DNA from: Candidatus Bathyarchaeota archaeon
GTDB taxonomy: Archaea; Thermoproteota; Bathyarchaeia; TCS64
Length of the DNA: 47,900 bases
NCBI GenBank assembly: GCA_020346605.1
Contig: CP070784.1
Location: 438,670 to 486,569, forward strand
Direction: 5' to 3'
Shown: one piece after another, positions 7,995 through 16,365 of the stretch
How the letters are laid out: each line of letters opens with the position of its first letter
Position numbering within the stretch: position 1 is the first letter of the stretch
Program-made: the position numbers and the translations under genes
Notes under the pieces: generated by a model
Database searches by the model: none
What the model was told of the DNA's origin: nothing
What the model saw: the letters and a program-made list of their open reading frames with translations, nothing else

Positions 7995-9244
7995 GCGTCA
8001 TCTCCAAGGTGGATGCGAGGGAGGTTCTGGACTCCAGGGGGAACCCGACGGTTGAGGTGGAGGTTAAGACCCGGGGTGGCGCTAGGGGGTGGGCCATCGT
8101 TCCCAGCGGGGCCTCGACGGGACTGTACGAGGCCGTGGAGCTCAGGGACGGAGATGATCGCTTCCACGGCAAAGGAGTACAAGGGGCCGTCGCTGCAGTC
8201 TCGAAGATAATAGCGCCCAAGGTGATCGGCCTAGACGCTAGGGATCAGAGCGGCATCGACCGCCTGATGATCGAGCTTGATGGCACTGACAACAAATCCC
8301 GACTCGGAGGTAACTCAATCCTGGGAGTCTCCATTGCATGCGCAAAGGCCGCCTCTGCTTCAGAGGGCCTCCAGCTCTATGAGTACGTTGGCGAGGGAGG
8401 TTTATCAATCCTGCCGATCCCCTTCTTCAACATCATCAACGGCGGTAAGCACGCGGGCAACCAGCTCGACTTCCAGGAGTTCATGGTGGTGCCCGTCGGA
8501 GCAGGGAGCTTCAGAGAGGCCGTCAGGATCGGCTCGGAGATCTACCACACGCTGAGAGCGCAGCTGTTTGAAGAATACGGCAAGAACGCTATCAACGTGG
8601 GAGACGAGGGAGGCTTCAGCCCCCCATTGAGCAGGCCCCGGAAAGCCCTCGACGCCATCATCTACGCCGTGGAGGAGACCGGATACAGCGACAAGGTCTC
8701 GCTGGGCATGGACGTGGCGGCCAGCTCCTTCTTCAAGAAGGACGAGGGCTACAGCGTCTCGGGGGAACTCCTGGACTGTGGCGAGATGATCGATCTGTAC
8801 AGGGATCTGGTAGAGGCCTACCCTATCATCTCCATAGAGGACCCCCTTGAGGAGGAGGACTACGAGGGCTTCGTTGAGGTCACGGAGGAGCTGAACATCC
8901 AGATACTGGGGGACGACATATTCGTCACAAACCCAGCTCGCCTACGAAAGGGCATCGAGATGGGGGCGGCGAACGCCCTCCTCTGGAAGGTGAACCAGGT
9001 GGGAACGCTCACTGAGGCCATCGACGCCGCGAAGCTGGCAAAGGACAACGGCTACGCGGTCCAAGCCTCGCACAGATCCGGCGACACTGAGGACCCCTTC
9101 GTCGCTGACCTGGCCGTTGGGATCGGCTGCGGCCAGATCAAGTCCGGCGCGCCGGCCCGGGGGGAGAGGACGGCGAAGTACAACAGACTGCTCAGGATCG
9201 AGGAGTGGCTGGGCGAGGATTCGATCTACCCGACCAGTTTCTAG
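7991..9244 (+). CDS. eno: enolase
   Basis: Enolase (417 aa from the GTG) interconverts 2-phosphoglycerate and phosphoenolpyruvate in glycolysis/gluconeogenesis, with Mg2+, in the cytoplasm. Visible family motifs are AREVLDSRGNPTVEVEV at the N-terminus, PSGASTG, INGGKHAGN, the metal ligands in LGMDVA, SIEDPLEEED and ILGDD, the catalytic Lys in LLWKVNQVGT, and SHRSGDTEDPFVADL near the C-terminus. The start is set at GTG 7991 because homologues begin a few residues before AREVLDSRG; in-frame TTGs at 7955 and 7985 would add basic residues unlike the family. Stop is TAG. It may be in one unit with htrA, 57 bases upstream. Confidence 0.96.
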   Translation: MSVISKVDAREVLDSRGNPTVEVEVKTRGGARGWAIVPSGASTGLYEAVELRDGDDRFHGKGVQGAVAAVSKIIAPKVIGLDARDQSGIDRLMIELDGTDNKSRLGGNSILGVSIACAKAASASEGLQLYEYVGEGGLSILPIPFFNIINGGKHAGNQLDFQEFMVVPVGAGSFREAVRIGSEIYHTLRAQLFEEYGKNAINVGDEGGFSPPLSRPRKALDAIIYAVEETGYSDKVSLGMDVAASSFFKKDEGYSVSGELLDCGEMIDLYRDLVEAYPIISIEDPLEEEDYEGFVEVTEELNIQILGDDIFVTNPARLRKGIEMGAANALLWKVNQVGTLTEAIDAAKLAKDNGYAVQASHRSGDTEDPFVADLAVGIGCGQIKSGAPARGERTAKYNRLLRIEEWLGEDSIYPTSF

Positions 9245-9275
9245 CCTCAGGGCGCGAAATGGGGAAATCGGAGGT

Positions 9276-10436
9276 CTACTTAGCCACTTCCCTGAATCTC
9301 TCCAGGAAGGTCTCGACCTCCTCCTCCTTGTTGTAGTAGTGGGGGGAGATCCTTACTCCGCCAATCCGTGAGCTCACGATGATCCCGTCCTTGGACAGCT
9401 CCTTGACGACGTCACCAGAGTTCTCGTGCTTCACGTTGACGAAGATCCTCCTATCCTCCTCCACGGGGGTCTGGAGCTCGAAGCCAGACTCGAGGAGGCC
9501 GTCCACGAGCAACGTGTCCAGCCTCTTAATACTCTTCTCCACGTTCCCCAGCCCCATCTTCAGGAGCATCTTCATGGAGTTCTCCACGGTTGCGTAGCTG
9601 ATGTCGGGTCCACGGAAAATCTCGAACCGCCTGATCCCAGTCCGGGGCCTGAACTCGTACTGTGTGTATCCTTGGGGTGAGTCGGAGATCTGTTTCTTCT
9701 CCATGGTGGAGCCGCTGAAGTAGGCCGGTGGATACTTGTCGATCAACTCCTTGTTGATGTACATGAAGCCCGTGCTGATGGACCATATCCCGCCCATGAG
9801 CCACTTGTAGGTGCTGGCGGCCGCAGCGTCGACCCCAGACCTGTCGATGTCCCAGTCCAGCGCCCCGAAGGACTGTGTGGCGTCGACCACCAGGAAGGCG
9901 TCGTGGTCATGGGCAATCTCGGAGATCGCCTTAAGATCGAAGAGCAGACCGTTGAACCACCCCGCGTGGTCGACGTACACGATTGCTGTGTTGTCGTCCA
10001 CGGCCTTCTCGAAGTCGGCAGTCTCAACGATGCCTTTTCTCCCCTTGATGAACCGAGTCTCGGCCCCCCTCCTCCTCTGGCTGTCGACCACGACTGCCCC
10101 CATTGGGAACGCGAGGTCCGTGGTAACAACGTTGTCCCCCCGATTCACAGGTAGCATGTTGACGATCGTGTTCATGCCCGTCGTGCAGTTGGGGACGCAC
10201 GCGACCTCCTCCTCCGACGCCCCGATGACCTCGGCGAAGACCTTCTTGCTCCCGGGCTTGCGGTCCTCTAGGCCCCCCAGTGTTCCGTCCCATCCGGTGT
10301 CGCCCCTCAGGAACGCGGCAAGTCCGACAGCGTACTCCTCGATGGCCTTTATCGTGGACGCCGGCAGGCAGCCCATCACGGCGGTGTTGAAGTATACGAG
10401 GTTCTTGGTCAACGGAAACTCTTCTTTCAACTCCAT
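9276..10436 (-). CDS. PLP-dependent aminotransferase class V (SufS/epimerase-like)
   Basis: About 386 aa, fold type I PLP enzyme of class V, the superfamily with cysteine desulfurases, isopenicillin N epimerase-like proteins and serine aminotransferases. Cofactor residues are visible: DATQSFG (Asp to the pyridine nitrogen) and STYKWLMGG, with the Schiff-base Lys near residue 211. The usual desulfurase Cys loop is not evident, so the reaction is left open. The ATG at 10436 is preferred because homologues start close to FPLTKNLVYFNTA; an in-frame TTG at 10505 would add 23 residues. It is convergent with eno and downstream of the AlkZ-like gene on the same strand. Confidence 0.85.
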   Translation of the reverse strand: MELKEEFPLTKNLVYFNTAVMGCLPASTIKAIEEYAVGLAAFLRGDTGWDGTLGGLEDRKPGSKKVFAEVIGASEEEVACVPNCTTGMNTIVNMLPVNRGDNVVTTDLAFPMGAVVVDSQRRRGAETRFIKGRKGIVETADFEKAVDDNTAIVYVDHAGWFNGLLFDLKAISEIAHDHDAFLVVDATQSFGALDWDIDRSGVDAAAASTYKWLMGGIWSISTGFMYINKELIDKYPPAYFSGSTMEKKQISDSPQGYTQYEFRPRTGIRRFEIFRGPDISYATVENSMKMLLKMGLGNVEKSIKRLDTLLVDGLLESGFELQTPVEEDRRIFVNVKHENSGDVVKELSKDGIIVSSRIGGVRISPHYYNKEEEVETFLERFREVAK

Positions 10437-10540
10437 CTCATCCCGGTCTTGAAGCTGTACTACAGGGGAGTCACATCCAGGATAAGGCTTTTCGGATGAA
10501 TCCAAGCAGCAACATGAGTTGATGTCATAGATGTCCTACG

Positions 10541-10556
10541 TGAGCGTACGCGCTCA
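10541..10556. repeat. 6-bp inverted repeat (hairpin) between two minus-strand genes
   Basis: TGAGCG and CGCTCA flank a TACG loop just beyond the stop of the AlkZ-like gene and upstream of the aminotransferase. It could fold as a short hairpin at the transcript end; there is no U-run, so a terminator role is uncertain. Confidence 0.35.
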
Positions 10557-10561
10557 TCACT

Positions 10562-11710
10562 TTAAAGAGGGGCCTCGGATGGTCTACTCCACACCACATC
10601 GATGTCGAAACCGGTGAACCTCCTGAGGTCGTCGATTTCTCCCTCGACGAGTTCCTTCTCATCTGGCTCCGGTCCATGGAACGGCGAGAGGGCGAGTTCC
10701 CATTCCTTCTTCTTCCTCATGCTCCAGGTCCCCTCCACCTGGCCGTCGACGAGGATCGTCGCCGCCACATCGGCTCTCGGGAGGAAGACGTCTCCTTTCA
10801 GCTGGGGGTCCAGGAACCTGGACTTGTCCCTGTGGCCCATGATCAAAGCGTCGAACTGGGGCAACAGCCTGACCCAGGGGGGCCGATCACCCATCTGAGA
10901 GATGGCGTCCGCGTCCCTGCTCAAGATTAGGTACCTCCCCCTCTTGCCCTCTATCATCACCTCGTCGGTGGAGTCTGATATTTGCTCGAAGAGGGGGGCC
11001 GCCTCCTTGACCCTCATGCCGGACCAGTACGCAAAGTCTGAGACCGACGCAGGGCCATATGACTTCAGATACATCTCCACCAGATGGACTCCCGCCTCGC
11101 TCTCAGTGACTTCGTTGGAGGGCTCCGGCAGCCACCTGTCGACCCTAGTATACTCGTGCTCTGTGTTGTGGTACCAAGGACCCTTCGTGGTGGCGTGGCA
11201 GACCAGGCCCTTCAGGCTCATCTCCCTGACGATTCGGCTGATGTTGGCCCTGTCGCCTTCTCCCGAGCGTACCATCTGGCGGACAATTTCTGACATTGTC
11301 TGAGGTCCGCCCTCTATCGCTTCGAGAATCCCGGCGTAGTGTTGCTCCCAGGACGATGGGTCATCCTTCCTGCCCGTCTTGACAGTCCAGCGGTTCCACT
11401 CCCTCATTAGGCTGCTCCTGAGGGCCCTCCTGAGCGTGTGGAAGCTCGTAGACGGGACGATGTGCACCGTGTCCCTCATGAGCCAGGACCTGACCAAACT
11501 CCTGTCCTCGTACAGGGCCCTCGAGATGAAGTCGTTCTCGAGCCCCGAGACCCTGTTCCAGAGGCTTATGTTGTAGTTCAGGGCTCCCTGGGCGTTAAGG
11601 CCGAGTATGTCGTCGACGACTTCGATGGCGTCTTCATTTGGTGCCCTATCGATCAGATGATGCCTCTCTAGCGTGAAAAGAGTCTCCTCTCTGAGGGAGA
11701 TATCGATCAC
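10562..11710 (-). CDS. winged-helix AlkZ/YcaQ-like protein (PF06224 family)
   Basis: A 382-aa protein of the HTH_42 family, built of tandem winged helices. Family members AlkZ and YcaQ are DNA glycosylases that open interstrand crosslinks and excise bulky adducts. The family's N-terminal signature appears as LGLNAQGALNYN near residues 33-44, where glycosylases usually carry a Q-x-Q or Q-x-R pair; here the first Gln is Asn, so catalytic activity is uncertain. Other family features are WLMRDTVHIVP and the C-terminal LPQFDALIMGHRD. Start is a GTG with an AGGGA run upstream. No partner gene is obvious. Function as a DNA repair factor is inference from the family. Confidence 0.8.
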   Translation of the reverse strand: MIDISLREETLFTLERHHLIDRAPNEDAIEVVDDILGLNAQGALNYNISLWNRVSGLENDFISRALYEDRSLVRSWLMRDTVHIVPSTSFHTLRRALRSSLMREWNRWTVKTGRKDDPSSWEQHYAGILEAIEGGPQTMSEIVRQMVRSGEGDRANISRIVREMSLKGLVCHATTKGPWYHNTEHEYTRVDRWLPEPSNEVTESEAGVHLVEMYLKSYGPASVSDFAYWSGMRVKEAAPLFEQISDSTDEVMIEGKRGRYLILSRDADAISQMGDRPPWVRLLPQFDALIMGHRDKSRFLDPQLKGDVFLPRADVAATILVDGQVEGTWSMRKKKEWELALSPFHGPEPDEKELVEGEIDDLRRFTGFDIDVVWSRPSEAPL

Positions 11711-11841
11711 AACGGTCCCTCACACAGGGAAAGTTCACAATGACAGTGAATTTGAATCGTTTGGTGCCTGTTACTCCATCTCCGAGCCCCTCGCCTTTCT
11801 AGTGTACTAAATGAGACTCATCTTTCTCTAGATACAACAGA

Positions 11842-11869
11842 TATGTCGTAAAGAATATATTGGTGCCTC
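11842..11869 (+). promoter_or_regulatory. amidohydrolase promoter sharing a 12-base box with argG
   Basis: TATGTCGTAAAG (11842-11853) directly abuts a TATA element (AATATAT, 11854-11860), and TGCCTC follows at 11864-11869. The same arrangement with identical spacing precedes argG (56-83). Expected transcript start is near 11884, about 60 bases before the TTG start. Shared control of the two genes is inference. Confidence 0.5.
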
Positions 11870-11943
11870 CTGATTTCCTTCAGCCATCCGGAGCGAGGTT
11901 CCGATACCTGCTTTGGTGCTAGACTGGAAGGCAGTGAAGTATC

Positions 11944-13380
11944 TTGGCTGACATATTCGTGAAGAACGGGTTCATCCTCACCATGATGGGAGAGGGTGTG
12001 GGAATGATCGAAGACGGCGCCATCGCCGTCAAGGGGAACATGATCGTGGCCGTCGGGAAGACGCACGATCTCGAGAAGGAATACGGCGGTGCCGAGTTCG
12101 TCTACGACGCAAGCGGCAAGGCTGTCCTGCCGGGCTTCGTGGACGCCCATGTCCACACGTCCAATACACTGATCAGGGGCGAGGGGCAGGACGTCCCCGA
12201 GATAGAGTGGATGCTCAAGACCCAGGCGCCCTTCGGTAGGCATACCAAGCTGGAGCACCGGTTCATTGGTAGCACCCTCGGCATCTTGGAGGCCGTCAAG
12301 TCAGGGACCACGTGCATCGGCGAGATTGGCGGGAACATGGGGCCGGCTGCTGAGAAGGTCTTCGTCCCCTCTGGCGTGAGGGCTCACCTCGCCAACACCA
12401 TCAACGAGATCGGTCCGGGCTCTCGCCTCGACCCCAACAAGCCCTACGTCTTCTTCAGGGACATAGGGGAGAGGAAGCTGAAGGAGAGCATAGAGTTCAT
12501 AGAGGAGTGGAACGGGGCTGCCGACGGCAGGGTCACCTGCATGTTCTCGCCCCATGCCGCAGACATGATGAGCGAGGAGTTCCTGCTCCAGGTGAAGGAG
12601 GAGGCCAACGAGAGGGGGATGATGTCCCACATCCACATAGCGCAGGGCGGGCGCGAGGCTATCCAGATCAACCTCAGGTACGGCACGACTACAGTCAGGT
12701 ACCTCGACGACATCGGCTTCCTGGACGAGACCATAATTGGAGCCCACTGCCACCAGACCACCGACGAGGAGGTGGCGCTCCTCGCGAGCAAGGGCGTCAG
12801 GTACGTGAGCTGCCCCGCCAGCATCGGCATTATCGATGGGATAACCCCGCCGCTTGCCCTATACCTGGCCTCAGGAGGTATCTCCGCGGGCATGGGCTCG
12901 GACCAGGCCAGCGGTAACAACCACCACAACATGCTGGTGGAGATGAAGGTCGCGGCGCTGCTGAATAAGTGCCGCCACACCGATCCCACAGTCCTCCCGG
13001 CTTGGAAAATGCTCAGGATCGCCACCATCGAGGGCGCCCAGACTATCGGCCTCGGGGACTCCATCGGCTCACTTGAGCCTGGGAAGAAGGCAGACATGAT
13101 AATTCTCGACCTGAAGGTCCCCCACATGACGCCGATAATCTCCAGCCCCGTGAGAAACATCGCCCCCAACATCGTCTACAGCGCCCGGGGGGACGAGGTC
13201 GAGACCGTTATCATCGACGGCAAAGTGGTCGTCGACGACCAAAAGGCCCTCACCCTGGACGAGGAGAAGGTCATCGAGGAGGCGCAGAAGGCGGCGGTCG
13301 AGATCTGCACTGCGGCTGTGGACGACTACATGGCGGCGGACTCTCAGCTCGCGAGAGCCGCGAAGAAAGGACTGCTCTGA
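11944..13380 (+). CDS. amidohydrolase of the TrzA/MtaD (metal-dependent deaminase) type
   Basis: A 478-aa metal-dependent hydrolase with a composite beta-sandwich around a TIM barrel. Metal ligands are visible: H69-V-H71 in GFVDAHVHTSN, a His in MSHIHIAQGG near 230, a His in IGAHCHQTT near 268, and the catalytic Asp in GMGSDQASGNNHHN near 319. The arrangement matches subfamily members that deaminate S-adenosylhomocysteine/methylthioadenosine, guanine or triazines. The DQASGNNHHN segment differs from the usual MtaD form, so the substrate is left open. The start is TTG with a weak ribosome site. A promoter box shared with argG hints at a nitrogen-related role, but this is not proof. Confidence 0.85.
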   Translation: MADIFVKNGFILTMMGEGVGMIEDGAIAVKGNMIVAVGKTHDLEKEYGGAEFVYDASGKAVLPGFVDAHVHTSNTLIRGEGQDVPEIEWMLKTQAPFGRHTKLEHRFIGSTLGILEAVKSGTTCIGEIGGNMGPAAEKVFVPSGVRAHLANTINEIGPGSRLDPNKPYVFFRDIGERKLKESIEFIEEWNGAADGRVTCMFSPHAADMMSEEFLLQVKEEANERGMMSHIHIAQGGREAIQINLRYGTTTVRYLDDIGFLDETIIGAHCHQTTDEEVALLASKGVRYVSCPASIGIIDGITPPLALYLASGGISAGMGSDQASGNNHHNMLVEMKVAALLNKCRHTDPTVLPAWKMLRIATIEGAQTIGLGDSIGSLEPGKKADMIILDLKVPHMTPIISSPVRNIAPNIVYSARGDEVETVIIDGKVVVDDQKALTLDEEKVIEEAQKAAVEICTAAVDDYMAADSQLARAAKKGLL

Positions 13381-13423
13381 GACTCCTTTTCATTTTCTTT
13401 GATTCATTTGGCCCAGTTGACAA

Positions 13424-13433
13424 TTATATATAA
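13424..13433 (+). promoter_or_regulatory. TATA box upstream of the VTT-domain membrane protein
   Basis: TTATATATAA predicts transcription start near 13455, about 25 bases before the proposed CTG start at 13479. This supports translation beginning well before the first conventional in-frame start (GTG at 13542). Confidence 0.55.
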
Positions 13434-13478
13434 GGGTGCTGTTGGTTAAGGTCAAGGAAAGACAGGGAGACGTCCTAG

Positions 13479-14132
13479 CTGAAGCAGAGGGCAGTCATCA
13501 GCATCGCAGCGGTCGTACTGACAGCCACGATCTCAGCCATTGTGTTGTTGCGCTGGATGAACGATCCGGAGACTATGGGGAGGTACGGGCTCATCGGCGT
13601 CCTCGTCGTCTCGATGGTGAGCCACCTCACCGTCGTCGCCAGGGACATGTTCATACCTATGTACCTCCCCCTGGCGACCATCTACCATCCCCTGGTTCTC
13701 GGGGCTTCAGCCGGCTTGGGGGCTGCCATCGGGGAGGTGACGACGTACGTGCTCGGCTGGGGCGTCGCAGAGTCCATAGAGGAGAATCAAGGTGAGGACA
13801 ACCGTCTTTCACGGTGGATAAGGCAGTACGGCCTCTGGGCCATACTCCTTGTGGCGGTCACCCCCCTGCCCGACACTCCCATCGTCCTGCTGGCTGGATC
13901 CAACAAGCTGCCCTTCGGAAAACTGTTCCTGGTGGAGTGCGTGGGAAAGACGGCCCTCTACTCCATCGGTGCTTTGGTGGGGGGCTTCGTCTTCACGGGG
14001 CTGACGGGGGCACTGGGCGGGCTGACGGCCTCCTTCCTAATGGTTCTCGGCTCCTTACTCTTCTGCGTCCTGGTTACGTGGAAGAAGAGTCGCGATCTGA
14101 TCTTCGGTTGGTTTGAACGGCTTTTACTCTAG
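13479..14132 (+). CDS. VTT/DedA-like (SNARE-associated domain) membrane protein, possible CTG start
   Basis: A polytopic membrane protein of about 217 aa. Helix 1 (AVISIAAVVLTATISAIVLL) precedes a re-entrant VTT-like segment (YLPLATIYHPLVLGASAGLG), then VAVTPLPDTPIVLLAGSNKL and two C-terminal helices. VTT/DedA proteins are linked to lipid flipping and envelope homeostasis. The first ATG/GTG/TTG in frame is GTG 13542, which would delete helix 1. The frame is open back to a TAG at 13476, and the only plausible start is CTG 13479, behind a GGGAGA run and the right distance from the TATA. The stop codon lies in the CTAG shared with polX. Substrate is unknown. Confidence 0.75.
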   Translation: MKQRAVISIAAVVLTATISAIVLLRWMNDPETMGRYGLIGVLVVSMVSHLTVVARDMFIPMYLPLATIYHPLVLGASAGLGAAIGEVTTYVLGWGVAESIEENQGEDNRLSRWIRQYGLWAILLVAVTPLPDTPIVLLAGSNKLPFGKLFLVECVGKTALYSIGALVGGFVFTGLTGALGGLTASFLMVLGSLLFCVLVTWKKSRDLIFGWFERLLL

Positions 14133-15847
14133 CTGCGCTTCAGGACGCTCCTCATCTTCTCCAGGGAAAGGGTATTCACCACGTTCCTGGGTTCCAGCCA
14201 TCCCCTCCTGGCGACGGAGACCCCCATCGCCATGAAATCGAGCTGGTTCGGCGCGTGGGCGTCCGTGCCGATGGACATCGTGATCCCCCGCTCCATGGCT
14301 GTCCTACAGTTGACGTCGTCGAGGTCGAGGCGGTCGGGGAAGGCGTTAATCTCCATCATCACTTCCTGGTCCGCTGCGGCCTCGAACAGCCTGTCCATCT
14401 TAATAGATATGGGCGAGCGCCTTTGGATGAGCCTCCCCGTCGGGTGGCCGATGGCGGAGACGTGGGGATTGTGCATCGCCGTGATCACTCTCTCTGTCAT
14501 CTCCTCCTCGGACATTCTGAACGCCGAGTGGACGCTGGCGATGACGAAGTCGAGGTCGCTGAGGACGAAGTCCGGTAGGTCGAGGCTGCCATTGGACTTT
14601 ATGTCGCACTCGACGCCCTTCAGGACCGTGAAGCCTTCCAGCTCCCGGTTCACCCCGTCGATCTCATCCATCTGCTCTATAAGGCGGTCCTCGTCCAATC
14701 CGTTGGCGATGGTCAGGGACTTCGTGTGGTCGCATATGGCCATGTATTCCCAGCCCTGCTCCATGGCCCCGGAGGCCATCTCCTCGATGGTCCCTATGCC
14801 GTCGCTCCATTTGGTGTGGACGTGGAGGTCGCCCCTGATCTCGTCCAGGGTCACCAGCTTCGGGAGCCCGTCTACCATGGCGGCCTCTATCTCCCCCCTG
14901 TTCTCCCTCAGCTCCGGGGGTATCGGGCTCATGCCGAGGGCCCTGTAGATCTCCTCCTCGGTCTCCCCAGCCACCCTGGCGTCCGAGTCCCTATCGAAGA
15001 GGCCGTACTCGTTCAGCTTGTACCCCATCTTGACGGCGATGGTCCTGAGCTTCACGTTGTGCTCCTTGGAGCCGGTGAAGTATTGGAGCGCGGCCCCGTA
15101 CTCCTGTGGCTGAATGACCCTGAGGTCGACCTGCAGGTTCTTCTCGAGGACGACGGTGCTCTTAGTCGAGCCCTGGGAGAGCACCCTGATGATGGGCGGC
15201 ATCGAAACGAAGTGTTCAACGACCCTCTCGGAGTCCTTTGAGGCGACGAGCAGGTCGAGATCCCCGACAGTCTCCTTACTCCGGCGCGCCGAGCCCGCCA
15301 CCTCGACCTCCAAGACCGAGTCGGAGCCGGCCATGTACTCGACGATGTCGTCGATCACGGGTAGGACCGCGCCCAAGAGGAACCTTCCTTGCATCATCCT
15401 GTGCTCCTCGATGCTCCTCAGGAGGTTCGCTTCCGTCTTTTCCCCGAAGCCCTTCAAACCCCTCAGCTTTCCTGCCTTTATCGCTGCCTCTAGGTCGTCG
15501 ATGGAAGCGACTTCCAGCTCTCTCTGGAACCGCATCGCCTTCTTCGGGCCGACTCCCTCGAGCTCCATTAGCTCGCGGACGCCCCTGGGGAGCGACTCGC
15601 GCAACTCCTCGAGCTGGCTGCTACCCCCAGTCTCCAGAACCTCTTCTATGATCGCAGCGATGCTCTTTCCCACGCTAGGGATCTCCTCCAGCTCACCCCT
15701 CCGGCTGATGTCCCTGATGTCCTCAGTGAGGGCCGTCACCCTCTGGGCGGCCATGTTGAACGCCCTCGTGCGGAAGCGGTCGCCCTTGATGTTTAGTATC
15801 TCCCCTATCTCGTACAGGACCTCCGCGACTTTGGCGTTAGCGCTCAT
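14129..15847 (-). CDS. polX: DNA polymerase X family protein with PHP domain
   Basis: A 572-aa PolX. Order: N-terminal 8-kDa-like helical domain, helix-hairpin-helix (LEGVGPKKAMRF near residue 100), nucleotidyltransferase palm with GSARRSKETVGDLDLLV near 186-200 carrying the catalytic Asp pair, then a C-terminal PHP phosphoesterase domain (about 340-572) with GDLHVHTKWSDG, CDHTKS and GTDAHAP metal ligands. Such proteins do gap-filling base-excision repair with 3'-5' exonuclease or phosphatase activity from PHP. The ATG start lies about 35 bases from a TTTTTAAAA TATA-like run. Its stop overlaps the convergent VTT gene. All key residues appear intact. Confidence 0.95.
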   Translation of the reverse strand: MSANAKVAEVLYEIGEILNIKGDRFRTRAFNMAAQRVTALTEDIRDISRRGELEEIPSVGKSIAAIIEEVLETGGSSQLEELRESLPRGVRELMELEGVGPKKAMRFQRELEVASIDDLEAAIKAGKLRGLKGFGEKTEANLLRSIEEHRMMQGRFLLGAVLPVIDDIVEYMAGSDSVLEVEVAGSARRSKETVGDLDLLVASKDSERVVEHFVSMPPIIRVLSQGSTKSTVVLEKNLQVDLRVIQPQEYGAALQYFTGSKEHNVKLRTIAVKMGYKLNEYGLFDRDSDARVAGETEEEIYRALGMSPIPPELRENRGEIEAAMVDGLPKLVTLDEIRGDLHVHTKWSDGIGTIEEMASGAMEQGWEYMAICDHTKSLTIANGLDEDRLIEQMDEIDGVNRELEGFTVLKGVECDIKSNGSLDLPDFVLSDLDFVIASVHSAFRMSEEEMTERVITAMHNPHVSAIGHPTGRLIQRRSPISIKMDRLFEAAADQEVMMEINAFPDRLDLDDVNCRTAMERGITMSIGTDAHAPNQLDFMAMGVSVARRGWLEPRNVVNTLSLEKMRSVLKRS

Positions 15848-15890
15848 ACCACTCAGATGAGGATAGCGTTCATCGTTTTAAAAATGAAGC

Positions 15891-15909
15891 GAGGGAGAAA
15901 AAATCCCTC
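15891..15909 (-). terminator. hairpin after the small Cys-rich gene
   Basis: GAGGGA and TCCCTC form a perfect 6-bp stem with a 7-base loop that is mostly T on the minus strand. It lies 33 bases past the stop of the Cys-rich gene, in the AT-rich spacer before polX, and plausibly ends that transcript. Confidence 0.4.
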
Positions 15910-15941
15910 AAAAATATTGGAAAAAGAAAGGACTAGTGAGT

Positions 15942-16208
15942 CTAATCCGCCTGTACCACTGGAACGTCTTCCATGTCGAGCAGCATGGAGGTATCGTCGT
16001 CGCCGTCTGCTTCATCGCACTCGAACATGCAAGGTCTGTTCCCCTCGATCCTGTTGCAGAAACCGGCGCCCCCCTCTGGCAGGGGGATGAAGTTGAACGC
16101 CGGGCAGTCGATGCAGACGGCGGTCTTGTACCAGTCTTGATCGTGTATTAAGATCGGCTTACTCAAGGTTTCGAGCGTCAAGGCACTTCCCCAAGGTCTT
16201 GAATTCAT
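15942..16208 (-). CDS. small cysteine-rich protein of unknown function
   Basis: An 88-aa acidic protein I do not recognise. It contains five cysteines: C32-x2-C35-x15-C51-x8-C60-x3-C64, which could bind zinc or an iron-sulfur cluster. The C-terminal third is strongly acidic (DEADGDDDTSMLLDMEDV). An AT-rich promoter-like region with ATATTTAAT lies about 70 bases upstream, and hairpins bound it on both sides, so it looks like a single-gene unit. No signal peptide or membrane helix. The coding call rests on the Cys pattern, composition and flanking signals; function is unknown. Confidence 0.6.
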   Translation of the reverse strand: MNSRPWGSALTLETLSKPILIHDQDWYKTAVCIDCPAFNFIPLPEGGAGFCNRIEGNRPCMFECDEADGDDDTSMLLDMEDVPVVQAD

Positions 16209-16315
16209 AATAATTCGCCCTTCTTAAGAAATAGGTTATGGATTGGTTCAATGGTTTTTGAAACGGTGAATTAAATATTCATTTATGATACAGTCTCGAA
16301 ATCCAATTTAAAACC

Positions 16316-16344
16316 AAAAAAGGGCACGAAACGGGCCTTTTTTT
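16316..16344 (-). terminator. hairpin with T-run after the EamA transporter gene
   Basis: AAAAAAGG (16316-16323) pairs with CCTTTTTT (from 16336) around a 12-base loop. On the minus strand, the transcript leaving the EamA gene would form a stem ending in a U-run, a typical intrinsic terminator layout, 22 bases past that gene's stop. Confidence 0.6.
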
Positions 16345-16365
16345 GCGCGCGCGGAACCCAACGAG

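Noticed and set aside
13436..13795. TTG-started frame of 119 codons overlapping the VTT gene
   Set aside because: Polar, low-complexity translation without helices, in a different frame from the clear membrane protein; a shadow.
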